Positions 57,901 to 64,000 of a DNA stretch of 64,000 nucleotides are shown piece after piece. A program made the translations under genes and the position numbers. The stretch covers positions 186,001 through 250,000 of the forward strand of contig JARVKI010000038.1 in NCBI GenBank assembly GCA_036674765.1. The letters run 5' to 3'. Numbering within the stretch: the stretch's first letter is position 1; the number at the start of each line of letters is the position of its first letter. Source of the DNA: Seiridium cupressi. Taxonomy: Eukaryota > Ascomycota > Sordariomycetes > Amphisphaeriales > Sporocadaceae. The notes under the pieces were generated by a model. That model had not been told where the DNA came from, did not search any database, and was given only the letters and a program-made list of their open reading frames with translations.

Positions 57901-58466
57901 CGAGAGCTTTTGATGCTGCCATACTTAGAATGCCAATCTCTTTGGAGTTGGAATCGTCTGTGGCCCTATCCAAATAGAAGTTCTTGTCTTTTTCGACTAG
58001 CCGAAATTCATGAAACTGAACCCAAGGACTAACAGCAATGCCAAGACCCTCGACCTTGGTCAATTTTGCCCTGAGGTCGCAGAACTATCATTAAAAAGTC
58101 AGCCTTATCGTTATGCGATGGTAGTGATTGCCTTGTGGGTAGTAGCTAAGAAATACGCACCGCGCCGTAGCACAAAAGGCTGGCATTGCTTGGTTCGGGC
58201 TTGGCAATCGCACCGGACAAGAACTCAACATCTTGAAGGTCGTCCCGGGACAAAAAGTCGTTGAAATTATCAATATCATCAATATCCCTTGGGAAAGTGA
58301 GAAGCTGAGACCCGGGAAATTAGTTCTTGATAGGAGGAACTCACATTGGGATCTCTTAGTCCACGCGGCTGGTGGGAAACCGGTGAGAAAATTTGCGACG
58401 CGAGCGCTCTCTACAGCGATTGCCTGATCTTGCACTTTTGGTGTTTTCTTCTTGTTGATTTACCAT
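54965..58466 (-). pseudogene. SNF2-family ATPase/helicase with an in-frame stop
   Basis: Thirteen segments can be joined in frame: 58464-58466, 58345-58410, 58161-58304, 57471-58084, 57309-57404, 57053-57243, 56957-56990, 56717-56895, 55737-56622, 55465-55650, 55241-55400, 55058-55141 and 54965-54997 (about 891 codons). The first and last are uncertain; the gene may stop at 55043. Motifs: DEMGLGKTLTML (I), VVLDEAHWIRN (II), RWCVTGTPIQNS (III), VFTSWRYTLDALQ, RIDGSTSFSDRQ, and QAIARALRMGQER (VI). It resembles fungal Rad5/HLTF-like ATPases that remodel chromatin or stalled forks. A TAA at 56036-56038 interrupts a zinc-ribbon-like CxxC...CxxC motif (PAFC*DCYEHN ... YCPTC), with the frame good on both sides. 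Truncation there would remove the helicase C domain. CAA to TAA is the simplest origin. Confidence 0.72.
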
Positions 58467-58806
58467 ACTCTATGGCATTATGAGGGTTGCATCATAGAAT
58501 AACTCACTTGGAAAGATGAAGAACTGAAACAGCATACATACATGTAGTCATGTTGAGAAGTGCCGCTCAGCTAAAGGGGGTGCAGATCACCGCATTGCGC
58601 CCCAGTACTTCGCTGAGGCAAACTGCAACACGGGGTTCGATGCGATCGGAGCAGGGGCCATAGAGCCTCACGAGGCAGACACACGAAGCCACTGCCAAAT
58701 TTCAAGGGAAAGCTCACCACCCCCATCTCCGGTCCTTTCTTCTCCATTTTCTCTCGCGAAAAGCCGAAATTGAGATCCTGGCATCTAACGATAACGAACA
58801 GACGAA
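58467..58806. other. Divergent promoter, SNF2 / NACHT gene
   Basis: This 340 bp separates the two divergent decayed genes. No ORF is supported. Confidence 0.5.
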
Positions 58807-61800
58807 ATGACGCCTCCGCGAAACTCATTAGACAAAGCGATTGATAGATTTAGGCGTGGATTAACTCCGGACCAATTACAACAATTCGCTGCGTCATCGG
58901 TCGATGATGTTGTCAACAAAATAGAGGAGATACAACTTCAACACGGCTCGCAGAAAAAGCTGCGAAACCTTAGCAGGCTCTCCAAGTTCATTGAGGCACT
59001 GACAGAAATCGAGAAGCTTGTTCAAATCTTTCTCAACGTCTCGGAAAGTCGTAGCATTCGTCTGGGTATGTGATAATGTTTAGTATCATGAGGCATGGAC
59101 TAACTGATGCCTCAAAGGGTCCAATTAAACTTGTGTTGATGGTAATAAATGCTTACAAGATGCGATTGCTGCGCGCTACCAGCCTCTGACAAACTTCCCA
59201 GGTCGCATCTACCAAGACCGAGACTCTCGAGTTTCTTCTTGACACTTATGTTGAAGCAGGCGAGCTCATCCCTCACCTCCGGCAGTATGACCAGCTGTTC
59301 AGGGCTTCGCCGTCGGTGCTTGAGATTTTGGAGCGTTACTTTGAAGATATCCTCAGATTCCATCACAATGCACTAAGGGTGTTCTCGAGGTCAGGTATGC
59401 AGACTTGAGCTCCTCGGATCCTGTCGGTCTATAACTTGTGGCACAGGTTGGCGAACATTCTTTGATTCGGCTTGGAAGTCTTTCCGCACCGAGTTCAAGC
59501 CCATCATCGAGAGCCTCAAGCGCCACGGGGCGCTGCTATCGGACGAGCGACTTAACGCCGCGGTCATGGAGATACAACACACTAGAAGCCAGACCTTGAC
59601 AGCGTTTGACAGATTCTTCAGTACAAATAGACCAGCACCTTGGAGACCTGTCACGCCAGGTCCAAGAAATTTACACGCAGATATCACATCAGATTTGCAA
59701 CATCGAGCAGAAAGCAGACAAAAATGCGGAGAAAGAGCGAACTGAAACCATCCCGAAAGAAATACGGGTTCTTACCCAGAAGCTGAATCCTCCTGATTGC
59801 GAATCCGACCAGCAAAGAGCATCGGAGCATCGACACCCTCGATCTGGTGATTGGATTCTGCGAGAACCATCATTCTTGCAGTGGAGCGGATCTCAATCAA
59901 CACCAGGTACTGTCCTCTACATCCACGGCATGCCTGGAGCTGGTAAGTGATGCAATGAACAACATCTGCTATGTATTAGGTGTTTAAAACTAATACGTTT
60001 GAGAAGGAAAAACAATCCTCACGTCCAAAATCATTTCTCATCTCAGACAGGCTGCCAATGCGGGCTTGGCACGCTGCCTCTTCTTCTACTTCAAACAACG
60101 CGACGACACCAAGCAATCTTTATCTCATATGTTAAGATCATTCCTGATACAGCTACTGGTACAAGACCCAACTCTTGTTGAGGCCGCGTATGAAAGGTTT
60201 TGCTCAGCGAGTAATGTGGAAGGAAGAACGAATTTGGCGAACATCAAAGAGTGGACTCTGGAATTGCTGAAAAGCCAGAAAGGGTGCTGCATCGTTCTGG
60301 ATGGCCTAGATGAGTGTCATGATGATAGCCAACCGGTCGGCGAGGCCAAGCGCATCCTCGACTGGCTTCTAGGTGAGGGTTTGCCGGAAAGCATGAAGCA
60401 ATAATCGACGGTCCGGTTACTTGTTACAGGGCAAAGAGACGGGTTACTAGATAAGATGCTCTCCAAGTATCCCACTATTGAACTCGACACAGTTTCGGCC
60501 CACCTAGACGACATACGCACATTTACGGAATCACATGCGTCGGGAATACGGGAGAGATTTGAACTTGATGATTCTGAGGAACGAGGGCTAGTGAAAAAGG
60601 TCATAGAGGCTTGAAGCGGTAAGATCATCTTTCTTCAGTCAGATAATATCACGTCGCCGTTCCCAGCTGATGTATAAGAAAGGTATGTTTTTATATACTA
60701 CAGTAGTCATGAGAAATCTTCTGGCTCAGGGATCCGCTGCGGAGTTGGATGAGGAACTGACGGTCAAGTTTCCTGCTGGACTGGACGAAGCGTAAGCATA
60801 TTCAAATTGCATCAAGTTCATAATCATACTCACGGAGAGGTCCTTAGGTACGGGCGCGTGGCTGCCAGAGTTTTGGGTAGCCCATCACGCCATCAGGCTC
60901 AAAAAGAAGCTGCTAGCAATATCCTGCGTTGGATGACCTGTACTGTCCGACCATTGAAGTGGAGAGAGATCCAAACCCTGTTTTGCTTAGACCCTGAGAA
61001 AGGCTCGTGCAACCCGAGGAAGCGGAGAGTCGATGATTGCAAGACATTGTGTGGGTCATTCATCGATACTGAGCACCGATATGGTAATATCGAAGAATTT
61101 GAGTCATCTGTTCATTTTGTCCACGACACAGCTCGGCGGTATGTCTTACAACGTTCCTACATAGAGGCAGGATCGGCGGTACTGACAGAAAGTGAAATAT
61201 CAGATATCTGATCCATTCGGGCCGCGTGGATCTAGCTCGAGAAAACGCAAGCATGGCCATTTACTCGATGCGATATCTAGCTTCATTTCCTCTGGGGAAC
61301 GATCAGAGTAGAGAAGCCATCATAAACACCGCTGTCTCTGGTTATTATGGATTACTTGACTATACTGTTTCTTCTTGGCAACATCACATCGACAAGGCTC
61401 GTTCCGAGCAGGACCATCTATCCTTGACTGATGCGGTAAACCTTCGGGATGCGCAGAAAACATTCCTTGAAATACATAAAATCGACACCCCCGATCAGAA
61501 TGCTGCCGTCTTGGATGAATCTGTCGATACCATGCCGAAGCTGACAAATGAAAAGCACCGGGATTACATTCAGGACCTAGAGAGTCGATGCAGTTCGGTT
61601 AGAAAGATCATCGAAACGATACAGCCGAAACTTCTGGGGACTGCAGAACAGAAGTCGTTCCTCGCTTTGAATGGAAAGCCACGATTCAAGTGCTCAAAAC
61701 CGCAGTGTAGAATGTTCTTTGAAGGCTTTTCCAGTCGAGCCAGTCGGGATGAGCATATCAACAAACACGAGATGCAGTTTCTCTGCCCCAAGGACAGCTG

Positions 61801-63028
61801 CCCCCATCGTGCCCTCGGATTTTCATCAAGACCGGAACTAGAAAGGCATGTCATGGCATCTCATCCTCCAGAGACGGATCTAAATACCATGTTTCCCTCT
61901 CCTCGCGAGGAGCACTCCGATATCTTTTCTACGTGCACTTCGGGCAACCTTTCCAGAGTAAAGCTCCTTGTAGGCCAAGGGGTTGACCCTACTTCCGCAA
62001 AGAGGACGAATGGTGGTCTATCAACAATCGTTTTGGCAGCTAGGAATCGCCACCTCCATGTTTGTGAATATCTTGTAACTCAAGGGTGTCGAGTTTATCA
62101 AGCCCTGCAGAAGGGTAACCCGACCTTGACAGCTCTGGGAGAGGCGATCAGATTATGTGACCTGGACTTTTTTTTCACAAACTTGTTGGTCTCACAACCA
62201 AAGAAGAAACTCACACATTTATCCAAGGACCCCAGTTGAAAAGTCATATTACTGCAGCTATCGTCTCCGGTACACAGGAAATCATGGACCAACTCCGTTC
62301 CTGGGAAACTACCCGACAGCAGCGGTTGGATCCAGTGGAGATTTTCGGTTCTGCTGTCGCTACTCGGGGAATTAACCGACGGGGCACCGACCTCTACGAG
62401 CTTTTCTTCGCAGACTTAGAAGTTGGTGTCAAACTTGAGATCATTTCTGCGACTGACGTGAAGGGAGTAGCTCATGAGTCGATCAAACCAAGGAAGGATA
62501 ACAACCTGCTTCATTATGCATGTTATTCTGGTAATGAGGCAGCCGTGGCTTTTTTCCTTCGAAACATGAACAAGGCCCAGCTAAACCATAAAAACAGCGA
62601 GAAAAAAGCACCGCTGATCGTGGCTATGATCCAGAATTGTTGGGGGGGGGGCGGCGAGGCTATTGATAGAGAGCAATGCAGGGATTGACATCGCTGCAGT
62701 CAGTCCAGCCGGGCGTAATGCACTTCACTTTATGTGCCGCCAACTCACAGGTGTCAACCATGACTTCGTGCTCGAGCTCCTCGACTCGGTTTTGGCTAAA
62801 GCTCCGGATTTAGTCAACGTGCAGAACTCTGATGGGGCTACACCTCTGCATATAGCTGTGGATGTTGGCTTTGCAGAGGGCGTGTCAAAGCTTCTGGAAA
62901 CCGGTATCTGCGATCTTTCACTAAAAGGCTCCAACGGAGATACTGTTTTGGATCTTGCGAACAAGAGCACACGGAGTGCTAAAGAAGAAATACTTACACT
63001 TCTTCATTTAGCCCAGTCAAAAAAATGA
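58807..63028 (+). pseudogene. Decayed NACHT-ankyrin STAND (NLR-like) gene
   Basis: Homology is continuous but the frame is not. The parts in order are: an N-terminal helical domain of DUF7708 type (58807-59065, then about 59190-59395); a NACHT P-loop GMPGAGKTIL split by the intron 59943-60006; Walker B CCIVLDGLDECHD near 60300; a winged-helix/ARC2-like part (60800-61200); two Cys/His finger-like motifs (about 61680-61860); and ankyrin repeats (61920-63020, for example GATPLHIAVDVGFAEGVSKLL). Frame changes occur near 59600, 61190, 62225 and at a 10-G run (62642-62651). In-frame stops are at 60402-60404 (TAA) and 60612-60614 (TGA). The join near 59065 is also unclear. Intact relatives act in heterokaryon incompatibility or immunity. 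This copy cannot make the full receptor. Confidence 0.82.
62642..62651 (+). repeat. Poly-G run of 10 at a frame break
   Basis: The ankyrin-coding frame changes across this G run, so slippage here is a likely cause of one frameshift. Confidence 0.85.
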
Positions 63029-63317
63029 ACATGAGATTCCATTATTTTTGGATCAAAAGACGTTAAGCTTGCAAACTATAATGTTTAGTGATGGGTACGA
63101 GTTGTGTCTTTGTAGTATCTGGTGAAATTGGTCGTTTAAGCTTATTTCAAAGAAGACTCTTGCAATGGCCGCCCGCGTAAGATGATACCCGTAAAATTCG
63201 AATCTCTCATGTTCCACCAGCTCTTGCGATAGCAATACCGATACAGTCCAGAGCTTCTATTCCAAAGCCGGTACCAACCAAACGTCAGACAACACTGTCA
63301 TGCTTATTTTTTATTCC
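63029..63317. other. Convergent 3' spacer
   Basis: AT-rich spacer between the NACHT pseudogene and the PhoD-like gene. No gene is seen. Confidence 0.5.
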
Positions 63318-63989
63318 CTAAGTCGTAATGTACATCTTTGGAAACCCAATCACTTCCCATTCTCCCGTCTCGGTGTTCAGCGTGAGGTTAGTGGGGACTG
63401 TCTGGCCGCCCCGCAAAGCGCCAGCCTCTACCGAGCCGCCAGCAACAGGGCGCGATAAGCGGTTGTCGCCAGCCAGCACAGTGAAATTCGCCAGAGGCAG
63501 ATTCCAGGGGTTCCTTGACGCGACACTAGGAGACCCTGTCCATCGGTTAGCTCTGACGAGACTCTGAATATTGCGATATTTGCACGTACCGTAGAATTGA
63601 GCAGTGGCCTTGTCCGGAGTGAGGCTCAGCAGGAAGTAGCCGCGGTAATATCCATCTTGCCACTGTAACTCGGAGTTCCACTCGTCATTGATGCGTGCTT
63701 GAGCTGAGGCCCTGGTTGTGAGAATGTCACCACTGGCCCCTGAAGAAGTGACTGCTGTTCCGGCGAACTCGACTCCGATAGCGCCTGTACCAGTTCCATT
63801 GTCGTATGCCTCTGTACCGACCCAAGCCAGATCAGATACCTTGGAAGAATCATTAGCAAGATACATCTTTGGCGATCGCTCGATGATACTCACCCAGTTC
63901 TGATGACTATCGCCGGCCAGGAAGAGGTTGTTGCCGATCTCGTTGTCGTACAGATGTTTCAACGTACGATTTCTGTTTGCAGCATAGCC
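63318..63989 (-). CDS. PhoD-like alkaline phosphatase, C-terminal part (runs off window)
   Basis: Three 3' exons (63894-63989, 63590-63839, 63318-63535) join through two 54 bp introns to about 187 residues. The last visible acceptor (TAG at 63990-63992) shows that the gene continues beyond the window. The PhoD signature NRNRTLKHLYDNEIGNN..FLAGDSHQNWV contains the metal-binding GDSH. The C-terminal beta-rich part (TAQFYG joined to SPSVASRNPW, then LANFTVLAGDNRL) is typical of fungal secreted PhoD enzymes, which hydrolyse phosphate mono- and diesters using metal ions. Both introns lack stops and are multiples of three, so the raw ORF reads through them. The family's usual sequence shows they are spliced. 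Confidence 0.88.
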   Translation of the reverse strand, partial: GYAANRNRTLKHLYDNEIGNNLFLAGDSHQNWVSIIERSPKMYLANDSSKVSDLAWVGTEAYDNGTGTGAIGVEFAGTAVTSSGASGDILTTRASAQARINDEWNSELQWQDGYYRGYFLLSLTPDKATAQFYGTCKYRNIQSLVRANRWTGSPSVASRNPWNLPLANFTVLAGDNRLSRPVAGGSVEAGALRGGQTVPTNLTLNTETGEWEVIGFPKMYITT

Positions 63990-64000
63990 CTATCGCTTAT

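Noticed and set aside
1..64000. tRNA, rRNA or CRISPR arrays
   Set aside because: GGTTCGA-like B-box words were checked by eye, but none has a matching A box or acceptor stem. No spaced direct repeats were seen.

Overview
This is nuclear DNA from a filamentous ascomycete (Pezizomycotina). Genes are short, and most coding regions are cut by 40-110 bp introns with GTANGT-like donors, CTAAC/CTGAC-like branch sites and YAG acceptors. The families are fungal: a DIM-5/Clr4 H3K9 methyltransferase, a Zn2Cys6 regulator, a GH47 mannosidase, a PTS1-tagged citrate synthase and a NACHT/ankyrin STAND gene. DIM-5 has the N-terminal layout of Neurospora DIM-5, so I lean toward Sordariomycetes, but this is an inference. 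There is no CRISPR array, prokaryotic operon, rRNA gene or convincing tRNA.

Layout. 1-11 kb: a secreted Ser/Thr-rich protein (+), a small uncertain ORF (-), a UBTD-type ubiquitin-like protein whose start codon stands alone in its exon (-), DIM-5 (-) and a single-TM protein (-). 11-17 kb: a SurE-like nucleotidase (+), an intronless Asp/Glu racemase (+) and a large membrane protein (-). 17-24 kb: a possible small catabolic cluster, with an M20 amidohydrolase (-) and a Dal5-type transporter (+) sharing a promoter that holds a dense CGG/CCG block, followed by a Zn2Cys6 regulator (-). The transporter has an in-frame stop.

26-33 kb: two tandem RRM paralogues (-), one intact and one decayed, then a large membrane protein (+). 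34 kb: a 247 bp MITE-like element. 35-44 kb: an aspartic-protease-like membrane protein without catalytic motifs (-), GH47 mannosidase (+), a hydrophilic LEA-like protein (+), a small tail-anchored protein (-) and an FAD monooxygenase (-). 46-54 kb: a GNAT gene with a nonsense codon (-), a mucin-like Cys-rich secreted protein (+), an MFS transporter (-) and peroxisomal citrate synthase (-). 55-64 kb: a SNF2 ATPase with a nonsense codon (-), a decayed NACHT-ankyrin gene (+) and the 3' part of a PhoD-like phosphatase (-).

The main theme is decay. Five loci carry in-frame stops, and most stops can be explained by CpA-to-TpA changes, the classic RIP signature. Only one of these changes can be compared directly with an intact copy inside the window, in the RRM pair. 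I found no clearly new biological system. The best leads are the M20/transporter/regulator group, the MITE-like element, the isolated start codon, and the decayed immune-receptor-like gene. Exon borders come from splice signals and reading-frame continuity only.
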